Shown: positions 47,401 through 58,979 of the stretch, piece by piece
Numbering within the stretch: position 1 is the stretch's first letter
How the letters are laid out: each line of letters begins with the position of its first letter
NCBI GenBank assembly: GCA_026724425.1
Contig: JAIUCV010000023.1
Span: forward strand, 6,329,958-6,393,957
Source of the DNA: Erythrophleum ivorense
Lineage: Eukaryota > Streptophyta > Magnoliopsida > Fabales > Fabaceae
Direction of reading: 5' to 3'
Length of the DNA stretch: 64,000 nucleotides
Made by a program: the position numbers and the translations under genes
The notes under the pieces: generated by a model
What the model saw: the letters and a program-made list of their open reading frames with translations, nothing else
Told to the model about the DNA's origin: nothing
The model's database searches: none

Positions 47401-48115
47401 TGAAATTGCAAGAAGAGAAACCATGTATTTTCTTGAATTTTCTTACCCTTTTCCTTGATTTTCTCCCTTCTTTCATGGCCTCCTTGTGTGCCTCTTTTTC
47501 TAGCTCTCTCCTCTATTTTTAGATGAAGGAAAGTTAGTTAAAGGAGGCTGAAATTCTAGATACCACTTTTAAAGAGAATTCAAGAAGTAATTGTTTCCAA
47601 AAATGACATTTACGTCCCGCATACGTGGTATTTTTGCTTTAGCTTCATTTTAGCTCCTTTTTTAGAATCGTCTCTTCCATCATAAAATTTAGGTTTCCAA
47701 TCCTATAAAATACATTTGAAATCACTCAAATTGGAGCTAAAATCGTTTCAAATGAATCAGTCAAAGTTCGAGTTCATCGCTATGAAAAACGTATACTAAA
47801 GGGGTTTTAACTTTCTCAGGGCTTCCCATGATTTTTAGGGCCTTTAAGAACCTCAAAATGTTGAAAATTTTCATTTAAAAAGCCCTCCTGTGAGTTTTTC
47901 AAAAAATTCCCATATTTATGAAAATGCCACTAGACTTTTGATAAATTTTTTGAACTACTTCGACCCCGGTTCCTTAGCAACTCAAGACTTAAATCCTCAT
48001 TTTTCATTATTTAAAATTTTATCCAAATTTTATTTGGCCTTAAATCACTCATTTCAGGGGACTTGCTTTTTAAACTGACTCATTATGGTATTTTTACAAA
48101 ATACCAAATGTTATA
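44478..48115 (-). mobile_element. Solo LTR (3.6 kb), minus orientation, target duplication GGTGT
   Basis: Begins TGGCACACCATAGG (reverse form of CCTATGGTGTGCCA) and ends AAATGTTATA, degenerate versions of TGTAACACCAT and GCGTTACA. GGTGT flanks it at 44473-44477 and 48116-48120. Internal landmarks of the family appear in reverse: TGAGATTCATGGAATCTCAA (45921), the GGGACTTTTGGC minisatellite (46075-46262) and TTTCAGGGGACTTGCTTTT near the end. The TNP2 reading frame resumes exactly after it, so the insertion site is certain. Confidence 0.88.
46075..46262 (-). repeat. AAAAGTCCCTA minisatellite in LTR (reverse)
   Basis: About six copies of TAAGGGACTTTTGGC(A/T)T(C/T)..CTCACCC with a ~31-35-bp period. 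Reverse complement of the array at 51560. Confidence 0.85.
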
Positions 48116-49713
48116 GGTGTACTGTGTCATTCATTTAATAGAGAAGTATGAAAACATTTTGATAGGATATATCCTAATTTTGTGATAGAATTAAGAAATG
48201 TTTGTCTTGGTTTTTGCACAAACAGGTTCACTCTTTATAGTCAACTTGCTTCATCATATTCATGTTGGCCTGTGATAATTAATCCTCACAATCTCCTTCT
48301 TGAAGTCTACATGACTACTCCTTATTTATTTTTAATAGCAATTATTCTTTGACCACAAAACCCAAAAATGAAGATTGATATATTCCTGCAACCATTGACT
48401 GATGAGTTAAAACTATTATAGGAAGAAAGAGTATCCATATATGATGTCTCAAAGAAGTAAAACTCTCATATGTGAGTAACATTGATGTGGACAATAAATG
48501 ACTTTTCAGCATATAGGATGTTTTCAGGAAGAAGCATGGAAAACTTAAAAGCTTTTACCCTGAAGTAAGGGAGGAAAAACTTTTAATTTGATTATCATGA
48601 CAGTTTCTACCTATGACCCATGTTTTTAGAAGAAATAAAGATACTTTAAAAAAAATAGAGCTAAAAATGATTCCCCTCTACACATATTAGATGGTGAAGA
48701 ATTATGGCAACATATAAAAATACATTCAAGAGTAGTTGATTAAAGCATTTTTAAATTGCTAAGCTATATGCAACATCACAAATGGATGAAACAAAGTATA
48801 TTTTAGGAGCTTGTATACTGGAAGCATCTATTAATTCAATATAATTTAGATGTCATGCATATAAAGAAAAACATATTTGATAATATTTTTAATACTATTA
48901 TAGATGCGAAAGGGAAGACTAAGGACAACATAAAAGCCATAATGGAAAAGTGGTAAAACTAAAAGGTAAGTTCACTCTCATGCTTGATCAAAGAAGGGTG
49001 ATCTGTCAATGGATAAAAGGATTGAAAGTACCCGATGGGTATTCCTCGAATTTGTCAAGATGTGTAGATTCAATAAAAGGAAAGTTAGTTGGCCTTAAAA
49101 GTCATGATTGTCACATTTTTATGGAATGCTTGTTTACTAATCACTTTTAATGCACTTCCTAAGTAAATATGGAAGCTTATAACTAAGTTGAGTCTATTCT
49201 TTAAGGAATTATGTTCAACAACGTTGAAGATTGATGGCTTAATGCAAATGGAATGCAACATGCCTATCATTCTTTGCAAACTAAAAAGAATATTGCTATT
49301 GGATTTCTTTGATTCTATGGAACATTTACTTGTCCATTTGCATTTTAGGTTAGAGTTGGTGGCCCAGTCTAGTATCGATGAATGTATCCTTTTAAAAGGT
49401 AATTGATACTTAAATTCTATCTATGTCTAAATATCATTAACTTGAAACAATATATTATTGTCTCTCACTACTTATCATTTGGTCATGTAGATTTTTAAAT
49501 AGATTAAAATGTACAGTAAAAAATAAAAGCTCATGTAGAAGGTTCTATCTGTGAAGAGTATTTGTCACAAAAAGTATTACTGTTTTATTTATATTATTTT
49601 GAGTCACAAATATCTTTGGCACAAACAAGAGTTCATCGAAATGAGTGTGTGGACAAATAAGAGATAAGCGAACAAACTTTATTAGTCTTTACTAAAGTTG
49701 GACGTTCGCTTGG
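48116..49713 (+). pseudogene. TNP2-type transposase, central and DUF4218-like part
   Basis: Continues the gene after the first solo LTR. Legible blocks are RNVCLGFCTNRFTLYS (48200), SYSCWPVIINPHNLLLEVYM (48255), IDIFLQPLTDELKLL (48375), NLDVMHIKKNIFDNIF (48845), KVPDGYSSNLSRCVDSIKGK (49025) and LKSHDCHIFMECL (49100). The last belongs to a stretch usual in TNP2 proteins before a DUF4218 domain. LFFKELCSTTLKIDGL and DSMEHLLVHLHFRLELV follow. Many stops and frameshifts are present. It is cut at CTTGG 49709-49713 by a second solo LTR. Confidence 0.88.
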
Positions 49714-52700
49714 TGTAACGCCTGATACATTGTACAATCACTGGAACGGGCCAATTTGAAAAGCAAGTCCCCTGAGATGAGTGATTCAAGACCAAAAAAA
49801 ATTTGAATAAAATTTTAAATAATAGAAAATGAGGATTTGAGCCTTGAGTTCCCAAAAAACTGGGGTCAGAACGATTCAAAAAAATTACCGGAAGGTCAGT
49901 GGCATTTTTGTAAATAAGTGTAATTTTGGAAAAACACCTATGAGGGATTTTTAAATGAAAATTTTGAGTTGCCCAAGGTTCTCAGAGGCCCCACAAACTA
50001 TGGGAAGCCCCGGGACTGGTAAAGCTCCTCCGGTGTACTCTATCCCAACGTCGATTGACCCGAACTTTGACTGATTCGTTCGGGATGGTTTTAACTCCGA
50101 TTTGAGTGATTCCAAAGGTATTTTATTAAATTGGGAACCTAAATTTTATGATGGAAAAGATGGTTCTCAAAAAGGAGCTAAAATGAAGTCGAAACGAACT
50201 TGCCATTACAGAAGGGCAAAATTGGAATTTATGGTTTCTTGAATGTTCTAAAGAGTTCCACACTTTTCTCCCTTCTTCTCCTCTTTAATGAGCACGACCC
50301 ATTCTGCCCAAAATAAAGAAAATCTTCAGCTCTCTTAGGCACACCAAAGGGAGGAGAAAAAGAGGAAGAAAGCCAAAGAGAAACTAGGTAATTTCATGAG
50401 ATTTCTTGTTCAATCTTCCTCCAATCTTGTTTTCCTCTCTTCCTCCTTTCTTTCCATGGATTTTTTGAATAATTTGGTTTTATTTTTGACCCAGACCTAA
50501 GTGGAGAATTTTGAATTTGCTAAGGAGAAGAGAATGAAGGAGAAAGACACTTGAAAGCTCACTTGAACCATATGTAATCTTTGCTTTTTATTGCATCTTC
50601 TCTTCCCTCTACCTTTGTGTGTATTTCAGCCAAGAACAAAACAAAAGGAGGGGATGATTTTCTGTCCAAATATAAGGAGGGGACAAGGGTTTTAGGCCAT
50701 GGGGAGATGGAATATGGCAAGAAATTCTAAGAAAAACTAATAGAAAACAAGTTAGAAAAGTGTAGTATTTTCTAGGGTTTTGCAAATCTGATTTTGTGTG
50801 AATATTTCCTTGGCTATTTGAATATTTTCTTGAGCTCCTAAGACCTTTAGAAAGCCTCCCAAGTGGCTCTCCCATCAAGGAAAAATCACAAAGTCTATGA
50901 ACCTCCATTATGGTGCATATTTTGGCTAAGCTAGGTTCATTAGGCTAGGGGATGTTTTAATTTGTTGTAGCCTTGTTTTGGGACTTTATATGATGTTAGA
51001 AGATGAGAGAAACTATTTGGAAAAATTTAGGAGCCATAGATTGGGAGATGGCCTAATAGTGTCCATAATGGTGTTTTGTGAAGCAACTTAGTTTTTTAAT
51101 TGTGTAATTGAATGTGTGATGGCTCCAAGGACCTTAAATGAGTCCAAGAAGTCTAGAAAGAACAAGAGAATGGAGCCTAGCACTTGAATAATATGAGTTA
51201 CTTCAATAGGCCATTTATGGAACTAATATGTCTATTTTGGAACCAAGTGTGTAATAAGCTTTAGTTTAATGTCTTGGCTTGCTTCAAATGTGTAATTGTG
51301 TGATGTTTGTAATGTCTAGGCCAAGAGAACCCTACTCCACCTAAGTGCTCTTGTAAAACCAAGGAGGGGAAGAAAATTGCAAAGTGAGCTTGCATACATA
51401 AAAAGGTAGCTCTGCACCTCATTCTCTTTGCATTCTTGTGTGCATATGTATGTCTTAGTGTGCTTGTATGCATTCTTGATGCTTGATAATATGCCACTTG
51501 ATCCTTGTTGTGCATTGGTACCAATGTGTTGTCTTGAATGACTATGGTTATGGAAAGAGCCCATAAGGGTGAGGTGATGCCAAAAGTCCCTTGATGAAGG
51601 TGAGGAGATGCCAAAAGTCCCATAGCATGGGTAAGACAAGGCTAAAAGTCCCTTGAATGGGTGAGGCAAAATCAAAAGTCCCTAGGCCAAGAGTGAGGCA
51701 AATCCAAAAGTCCTAGAAATGGGGTGAGGCTAAACCAAAAGTCCCTAGAGCATGAAAGTAAGCTTGACATGTGAATGTAACATGAAATGGAATTTATTGC
51801 ACACTTTATGCTTGTATGGTTATGCATTTGGTATATGTATGCCTTGAATGTGGTGTGAATGGGTGTGTGAGCTATTGAGATTCTTGGAATCTCACTCCCC
51901 TTTCCCCTTCATCCTTGAATTGTCTAGGTGGTGTTCCAAGTCAAGGAGATGCAAGCCAAGGACATTAAACATCTTTGTTTTGGTGTATTATGTACTTTAA
52001 ATGGTGGTTAAATATCAAAGTAATGATGTATGTAATATTTTTGTGATGTAAGACCATGGACAAGTGTAAAATGATGTATGAATATGATGTAGACTTTATA
52101 TGACACTAAATCAATAGTATTGTGCAAATTGGCTCTTGGATGGCTTGATGTAACTATGCATAAATAGATGTTGAGAGACCAAAATAAGTTGCATGAGGTT
52201 TGGGATCACTTGGACAGTCTCCACAAGTCATATTTGTGCTTTGAAACTTGCTCAAGGGGTGCCAAATTCAAGAAGAGGCCATTTGGTGCAAAGTGACTCT
52301 TGGTAGGAAGTAAAAATGACCATTTCATGAGGCAATGTCACTTTTTGTCCAAATGAACTCTTCTTGACCTGAAATTTGACATGAATCTAGATCTTATTGA
52401 GATATTTTTGAGAAGCTAAATTTGGTAATTTTTGGAGGTCTGTGGAATATTTAGTGAATTGTTGAAATTGGAAAATTTTCTGGTTTTAGTCCTTGGTACT
52501 GTAGCACTGGTCTGAAATTGAATTCTATCACTCATGGGACAAACGATGTCCAATTGACACAAACTTTCATACAAACAAACTAGACAGTCACAGTGACTTG
52601 TTCCAACTAGAAGCACCTCATTTGGAGTTCTAGAGGGGGAGATATGAATTTTTGAACATTCTGTCTAGTATCAAGACCCTTACCCGACCTGATGTACTGT

Positions 52701-53325
52701 TCTATTGAATTTTGAGACTTTGGGTACCTGAAATGGTTTGAAAGTAATTTTCTCCTCTAACTAACATCCACAGATTTCCATATTGGTATCATTTTCATGG
52801 ATTGGATTTTTTTGAAATTAATTGGATATTTTAAAAATTTGCTGCAGAATCTGTGATAGCATCAGGAGGCAGTTTGACCCCTAGACATTTTCGGATGTCA
52901 AAAGCCCTCTGTGATGGGTGTTAGGGTCTGTACATATTTTTACTGTGAATTAGACATCCATAGCTTTCCAGCATGGCCAATAATGTGTAATTTTGATTTT
53001 TCTAGAATTAGTTATGATTTTTCGAAATTGTGCCAGAAAGGGGCCAAATCTGGCCGAAAATAAACCTCCATATTCTAGGTTCCATTTCGGTTTCCATGAG
53101 TTGTGGGCATGATTTTATAATTTAAATGAGTTGTATGTGTGTAATTAAATATGAGAATGTGATGTATGAACTCATATGGTCTGCGTGACACCGAATGAAA
53201 TTTTTATACGCTATGCAACGCGAAATAAGGCATTATTTTAATGCCATCTTCCATTCTCTTTTGTGCAATTCATCATGGGAAACTTAGAAATGATAGGAAG
53301 CAAGCTAGAAATATATGGTGTTACA
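49714..53325 (+). mobile_element. Solo LTR (3.6 kb), target duplication CTTGG
   Basis: Starts TGTAACGCCTGATACATTG and ends ATATGGTGTTACA. CTTGG occurs at 49709-49713 and 53326-53330. The transposase text resumes directly afterwards. Internal landmarks are GGTCAGTGGCATTTTTG (49894), CTAAATTTTATGATGGAAAA (50140), purine-rich leader (50340-50560), AAAAGTCCC minisatellite (51560-51755) and TTGGAATCTCACTCCCC (51883). It is the same family as 39085 and 44478 but lacks the TATAGCGA array of the 27760 and 53526 LTRs. Confidence 0.95.
51560..51755 (+). repeat. AAAAGTCCCTA minisatellite in LTR
   Basis: Six copies of a 30-37-bp unit around GGTGAGG..A..CCAAAAGTCCCTAG. The best preserved of the arrays. 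Confidence 0.9.
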
Positions 53326-53525
53326 CTTGGAAAATGCTCAACTTGCCATTTGAATGATAAAGAAATGGCTACTGCTTATCTTCATGTCATGTTGAATTGT
53401 GATGAAGTCAAACCTTATATCAAGTAAGATTAAAACTTATCACATTGATAATTCATCATTCGTTAATATTCTAACATATAAATTGCATTGTAAGATTTTT
53501 TAGCAATAGTTATGAATGTTAAATT
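53326..53525 (+). pseudogene. TNP2-type transposase, C-terminal scrap
   Basis: After the second solo LTR the strand reads, in two frames, a segment ending CDEVKPYIK at about 53425, matching the C-terminal HxYVLxNCDEVxPYI motif of TNP2-type proteins. Beyond that the sequence is AT-rich until the LTR at 53526. The real end of the gene and the element's 3' terminus are not visible. Confidence 0.7.
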
Positions 53526-56249
53526 TATAACAACTAGAATTTCTGAAATTTTTCTAAGTCAGTAGCTAGGACCCTTGTTGGCTATAGTGAATCTACCTGT
53601 TTGTTATAACAAGAAGCCAACTAGCTATAGCGAATGTACCAGTTCACTATAGCAAGAATGCATCTAACTATAACGAGTTCAGGTGTCCTATACGAGGGCT
53701 TGGGATTGATACGTGCTCGCCATAACGAGGGTTATTTTTCGTTATAGCGAGGGTGGGTCCGAAAAAAGCATGAAAAAGGAGAATTTTACTTTTTAAAGAG
53801 TCTAGATCTTCTCTTCTCTTCTAACTAACTTATGCTTCATCCAAAATAGAGGAGAGGGTTGGAGAGAGAGAGAGAGAAAGAGAGACTAAGAGATGCCAAG
53901 AAGAAGGGGGAAAATTAAGGAAGAAAGGTAAGAATCTTTAAAGATTTTCATGCTTTTTTTTCTTAAAACTTTATTCTTCTCCTTCTAAGCTCTCTTTCCA
54001 TGGGTTGCTGAGTAATATGGCTCTGTTCTAACCTAGAATAAGTATGAAACCCTTGAATTAGAGTGTGGAAAGTTAAGAAATGCAAAGGAATTAGAAGAAG
54101 AGCTAGTGAAATTCAAGAGGGAGAAACTAGGGAATCTTAAACACTTTGTTAAATTAGTTTTGATGTAAGAATCCCCTAGCCTTTATTAGTATTTTTTTGA
54201 GTTCCAAAAGAGTAATTACATGCTATTTATTGTGTTTAGGCTAAGGAAACTAAGCTCCATCTAGTTGTGATTGTGATGCCAAGAAGGGAAAGGAGAAATT
54301 AAAAGGGAAGGCTTGTGTTGGCTTATAAGGTAGCTCTCCACTCTTTCTTAATGCATTCTTAGATGTATGATGGTCATTGTATGTTTATGTGTGCACATAT
54401 ATTATGAGACATGCCATTTGATATTGCCTTGATACATTGGTACTAATATACTTGTGTTTTGGGTTGTGAAAATTGCTCTTAAAGGGTGAGGTAGTGCTAA
54501 AAGTCCCATGTGATAAGTGAGATAGAGCTAAAAGTCCCTAAGAATGGGTGAGACAAGGCCAAAAGTCTCATGGATGAGTGAGGCTAAGTCAAAAGTCCCT
54601 AGACCAAGGGTAAGGTCAATCCAAAAGTCCCCAAAATAAGGTGAGTTTAGACCAAAAGTCCCTAGAGCTTATTATTGGCATTGATATGATATTCATGACA
54701 TGTAGATCATGTGTTGTATAATTTTGAATAGTTCGATGCCTATTTACATGCTTTGATGTTTATATGCCTTAATTCTTTCTTAAATGAGTGCATGAGCTAT
54801 TGAGATTTCATAAATCTCACCTCCTTCCCTCTCTCATCTTAACATGTTAGGTAGAGTTCAAGGAAACCAAAGTGGAAGTCAAAGAGCTTGAAAAGCTATT
54901 TCTTGCCACTTTGTATAGTTTTGTATGGCCTTTGATGTAAAGAGATGTCAATATTCATATGTATATGTTATTTTGAAATGTAAATATCTGAGCAAGTGTA
55001 GAAGTATATATAAATGATCTGTAAACCATGTATAGAGCCAAAGTAATAGAAATATAAATTTTGGGTACTTGGTAGCCCTTTCTTAGATGTGTATTTGTGT
55101 GTGTAGCATAGTGAGTTTGAGATGTGTGATGGTTTGGACCATTTAAGCAATTCATATATGTTGTATTTATGCTTTAAAACTTGCCTAAAAGGTGTTAAAA
55201 CATGTAGGAGGCTATTTGGACCCATTTTGAACCATATATAGTGTTAAATTTGCTAAATTTGTGAGCTATGTCAAGATATAACTATATGAGATCTTTTTGA
55301 TTTGGAATTTAGCATGCATCTAAAGTTTGTTGAGAGCTTCTTGGGAAGCTAAAGTACATAATACTTGGAGCTCTAAGAAATATTTGGCGAATTGTTAAAT
55401 TTGGAGAATTTTCTAGTTTTGGTTAGTGTGCTGTGCAATTGGTCTAAAATTTGATTTGTGTCATTCATGGCCCAAACGGTGTCCAATTATCATGAAATTT
55501 TATAGGAAGAAACTAGACATGCACAGTAACCTATAGCGACTAGAAGACCTCAATTAGAGGTCTGTAGAGGGAGAAATAATTTCTGAAGTTGCTATTCTAT
55601 TCCGGGCACACCTTCATACCTACATTACTATTTAATTAGTTTTTATGATCTGAATGCTCTTGGCTTAGTCTAGAACTATTTTTTTCATATAGCTAACATC
55701 CTTAGCTTTCTATATTGGTATCATTTGCATGGATTAGATTTTTGTGGAATTAATTGGATATTTTTGAAGTTCATGACAGTAAACTGTATTAGTATTAGGG
55801 ATAGCTGAACCTTTGTGCCCTTTTTATGTCAAACGTGGTCCAAATACTATGTTCATATCCTAAAATTATTTTTAGTATGAAGCTAACATCTAGAGCTTTC
55901 TAGAAAGCTATGGTTTTCTTGATTTTCATTTTTCTAGAATTAATTACGATTTTCTAAAGTTGGTGCCAAAAATCTGATTTCTATACCCATTTGAGAAAAT
56001 GCATTTTTCTGGTTTTTAGCTTCATATCCATGGTTCATGAATTTTTTTATGCTATGTATGAGTTTTATGAATGGTGCTTGAGTAGAGAATGTGATTAATG
56101 GGTTCATGAGACCCACAAGGTGAAATATAAGCGTTTAAAACCCCTGATATAATGTAATAAAATGCCACGGTTTACTTTTTTTTTTTTGGGAATCATGTGG
56201 AATCAAGCCTAAGGGAGATTAGTTGAAGTTAACACATTATGGTGTTACA
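53526..56249 (+). repeat. 5' LTR (2.7 kb) of the Tekay-like element
   Basis: The start TATAACAACTAGAATTTCTG is a decayed form of TGTAACACCTAG seen at 27760, and the end is ATTATGGTGTTACA. It carries a diverged TATAGCGA array (53570-53760), a GA microsatellite (53857-53887), the AAAAGTCCCTA minisatellite (54480-54665) and a TGAGATTTCATAAATCTCAC motif (54800). Directly after it come a primer-binding site and gag, so this is a true 5' LTR, not a solo LTR. The left boundary may be off by a few bases. Confidence 0.88.
54480..54665 (+). repeat. AAAAGTCCCTA minisatellite in LTR
   Basis: Six degenerate copies of the ~31-bp unit described for 51560-51755. Confidence 0.85.
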
Positions 56250-56270
56250 TTTTTTATATCAAAGCAAAGG
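56250..56270 (+). other. Primer-binding site, decayed
   Basis: Just after the LTR, TTTTATATCAAAGCAAAGG corresponds to the TTTGGTATCAGAGCAAGG of Tekay elements, complementary to the 3' end of initiator tRNA-Met, with several G-to-A changes. Confidence 0.75.
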
Positions 56271-56417
56271 TTTAAGCACTTTTTGCTCAGTGCTGGGCTC
56301 TTGAATAGTATAAGTAACCTATGTTTAGTGTGAATTGCCATGGAAGTATTAGCATATATATGCATATGCGCTTGAGATACAACTATGAACTGAAAGTTTT
56401 TACTTCTTTTCAGACAA

Positions 56418-57455
56418 ATGGTTAAGACTAGACAAGGCAGGGGTAGAGGCAGGTCACCTAGGGCTTAAAAGCTAAGCCAGAGGTTCTGGTTGGGCCTGAG
56501 GATCCTCTGCGAACCATCATGGAAAGGCTTGATTGGTATAAAGCCATAATGGGCCAGCAGCAGGAGATGTTGAAACAATAGAGGTATACTGCCCAGCAAC
56601 AGCATGATATGATCATGCAATTGCGAGATACCCTGGCTAAGCAAAAGAAGCCAGGAGAGAAGCCCTTATACCTCAGCCATATACTTATAGCATTCCACTT
56701 GCACCTCCTCAGAAGCCTGCTTAGACCCCAAACACCTATCCAGAAATTGTTGAATTAGTTTAGGAAGAATAGTCCACCCTCGTTTGATGGGAAGTTGGAT
56801 ACGGATAAGGCGGAGGCTTGGGTCATGGAGCTGGAAAAGATATTTTTGGTGATGAATTATACTACAAAGAGAAAGCTTAGCTTGCCACTTTCATGCTACA
56901 GAAGGAAGTTGATAGGTGGTGGCATAGCACGAAAACCTCCCTAATAGAGACCAAAAATATACAAATCGCTTAGGAAAGCTTCTTGGTAGGTTTTATGAGA
57001 AATATTTCTCTAGTTCAGTGAGAAAAAAAGAAAGAGATGGAATTTATGGGCTTGAGACAAATGAATAAGATGACTATGGATCAGTATGTGGCCAAGTTCA
57101 TTAAGTTGTCTCAGTATTCCTCTTACTTCTAAAGGTATGATGATGAGCCTTAGAGATGTGAGCAGTTTGAGACTAGGTTGAAGCCCCTGATAGTGACAAA
57201 GTTACTCCATAGTGGATTAAAAAGTTAATACCCTTGTGGAGGTCAACAGGGTGATTAAGAATAACTTGCAAGCCATCATGCCTGTTGCGGCTTCATCTAG
57301 TCAGAAGGGGGCTTCAAAATTGAAAAGACCAAGACCAGAAGAGGGTTCTAAACATGACACCTAGCACCAAGAAGAATGGCAAGGTGTCATAGAATAGAAG
57401 GCCACAGAGAGGTAAGCCGATACCACTTCCTTGAAGCCAGTCATTTACCTAACAG
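56418..57455 (+). pseudogene. Tekay-like gag
   Basis: ATG 56418 gives MVKTRQGRGRGRSPRA and then a stop, a start typical of Tekay gag. Later frames give FDGKLDTDKAEAWVMELEKI near 56780 and FLVGFYEKYFSSSVREKKE near 56975. MDQYVAKFIKLSQYSSYF follows near 57080. Together these are the gag core with its K-AEAW-ELEKIF motif. Multiple stops, several of the TGG-to-TAG kind, make it inactive. The protein would form the cytoplasmic particle around the element RNA. Confidence 0.85.
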
Positions 57456-57461
57456 TCTCCG

Positions 57462-57767
57462 GTGACTTACTTCAAGTGTGGAAAGCCAGGACACATTGCT
57501 AGGAATTGTCCACATATTGATACAATGCCTCCTCTCAGACCGCAAACCCAGGGTAGAGTGTTTGCCCTCATGCAACAAGAAGCCAGTGCGTCCTCCAGTT
57601 TGAGCCAAGGTACGCTGATAGTGAATAGCTTTCCTATAGTTACTATGTTTGATTCAGGTACTAGTCACTCGTTTATATCCTATGATTATGTAAGGCAATT
57701 GGGTTTGGCTATTAGTCTTTGCCATTTGATTTATCTGTCACTACATCTACTGCAGCCCACGTGGTAA
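57462..57767 (+). pseudogene. Zinc knuckle and protease of the Tekay-like element
   Basis: A 101-codon open segment. YFKCGKPGHIARNCP (residues 3-17) is a CX2CX4HX4C zinc knuckle whose first Cys has become Tyr (TGC to TAC). Residues 52-76 read NSFPIVTMFDSGTSHSF and onward, with the retropepsin active site DSG retained. The frame ends in a stop 30 residues later, before the second half of the protease, of which traces follow to about 57970. The segment normally lies inside one gag-pol frame, so its apparent ATG is accidental. Confidence 0.85.
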
Positions 57768-58029
57768 CTTTCCTTACTTACTTTAATGTCACTGTTCAGT
57801 TCAATTATTGTCATACCATTATTAATTTGATTTGTATGCCCTTCTATAGTATTAATTTGATTGTTAGTATACTAGATGGTCGTAAATAATGCAGTACTTG
57901 ATTGTGAACACCGAACCATTTCCCTCCCTGCTTATGGGACTATACCTAAGGTAAGAGCTTAGTTATCCTTTTTTACTACTGCCCAGGCTAAGAGGTATTT
58001 TGAGCATAGATGTCAAGGGTTTCTAGACT

Positions 58030-58930
58030 TTTCCTCAATTTAGGTTGAAGTAGAGGAAGGGATAGAGGAGATCCTAGTGGTCAGGGAATTCCTAGAGGTT
58101 TTCCCCAAAGATTTTAACTTTAGTGGTCTATTCCCTGAGAGAGAGTTAGAGTTTCCTATAGACACAGTGCCTAGGGTTAGACCGGTGTCTAAAGCTCCTT
58201 ACAGGATAGCTCCTATCGAGCTCACTGAGTTGAAAAAGCATATAGGGGAATTATTAGAGAAAGGGCTTATACGCCATAGTATTTCACCTTGGGGAGCTCC
58301 AGTGTTATTTGTGAGAAAGAAGGATGGTAGCTTATTATTGTGTATAGATTATAGAGAGTTGAATAAAGTTACCATCAAGAATAAATATCATTTCCTTATA
58401 ATTGATGATTTGTTAGATTAGTTAGTTAGGGCATTTGTGTTTTCCAAGATAGGTTATAGATCTAGGTATCACCAGTTGAGAGTGAGAACTGAAGACGTCT
58501 CCAAGACGGCCTTTAGAACGAGATATAGGCACTATGAGTTCCTTGTGATGCCATTCAGGCTTATGAATACACCTAATGTGTTCATAGATTTCATGAATAG
58601 GGTATTCAGACCTTATCTAGATTGGTTTGTGGTGGTCTTCATTGATGATATCCTAGTATACTCTAGATCCTTTAAAGAGTATGAGAAGCATTTAAGATTA
58701 GTCCTAGAGACTTTAGGAGATAAGAGGTTGTATGCCAAACTTAGTAAATGTGAGTTTTGGCTAACTGAGGTGAAATTCTTAGGTCATGTGATCTCATAAG
58801 ATGGGGTTGCGGTTGATCCCCATAAAGTTGAGGCTGTGTTACAGTGGGCTAGACCTAGAATGATCACCGAGGTTAGGAGTTTCCTAAGTTTGGCAAGGTA
58901 TTATAGATGATTTATTTAAGGCTTTTCTTA
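58030..58930 (+). pseudogene. Tekay-like reverse transcriptase
   Basis: Two open segments, 58077-58421 and 58437-58799, with stops between and after. Blocks in order are FPERELEFPIDTVPRVRPVS, APYRIAPIELTELKKHIGEL, ISPWGAPVLFVRKKDGS, CIDYRELNKVTIKNKY, FRTRYRHYEFLVMPFRL, VVVFIDDILVYSRSFKEYE and AKLSKCEFWLTEVKFLGHVI. The FIDD box keeps both catalytic Asp residues. In the first palm motif SKIGYRSRYHQL replaces the usual SKIDLRSGYHQL, so the first catalytic Asp is lost. Text continues to DPHKVEAVLQWARP near 58850. Strong match to Tekay chromoviruses by recall. Confidence 0.92.
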
Positions 58931-58979
58931 AATGGCCTCACCATTGATGAGGCTAACTCGGAAAGAGACACCTTTCATG

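Larger units (their letters stand above)
42633..53525 (+). mobile_element. CACTA/En-Spm element with TNP2-type transposase, split by two solo LTRs
   Basis: A plausible degenerate 5' terminus TACTACAAAATGTACTTCC lies at 42633, followed by a promoter-like region and a TNP2-type transposase gene whose pieces are at 43563-44477, 48116-49713 and 53326-53430. Solo LTRs at 44478-48115 and 49714-53325 interrupt it and the reading resumes after each. The 3' terminus was not found. The Tekay-like element starting at 53526 probably also inserted into it. Confidence 0.8.
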
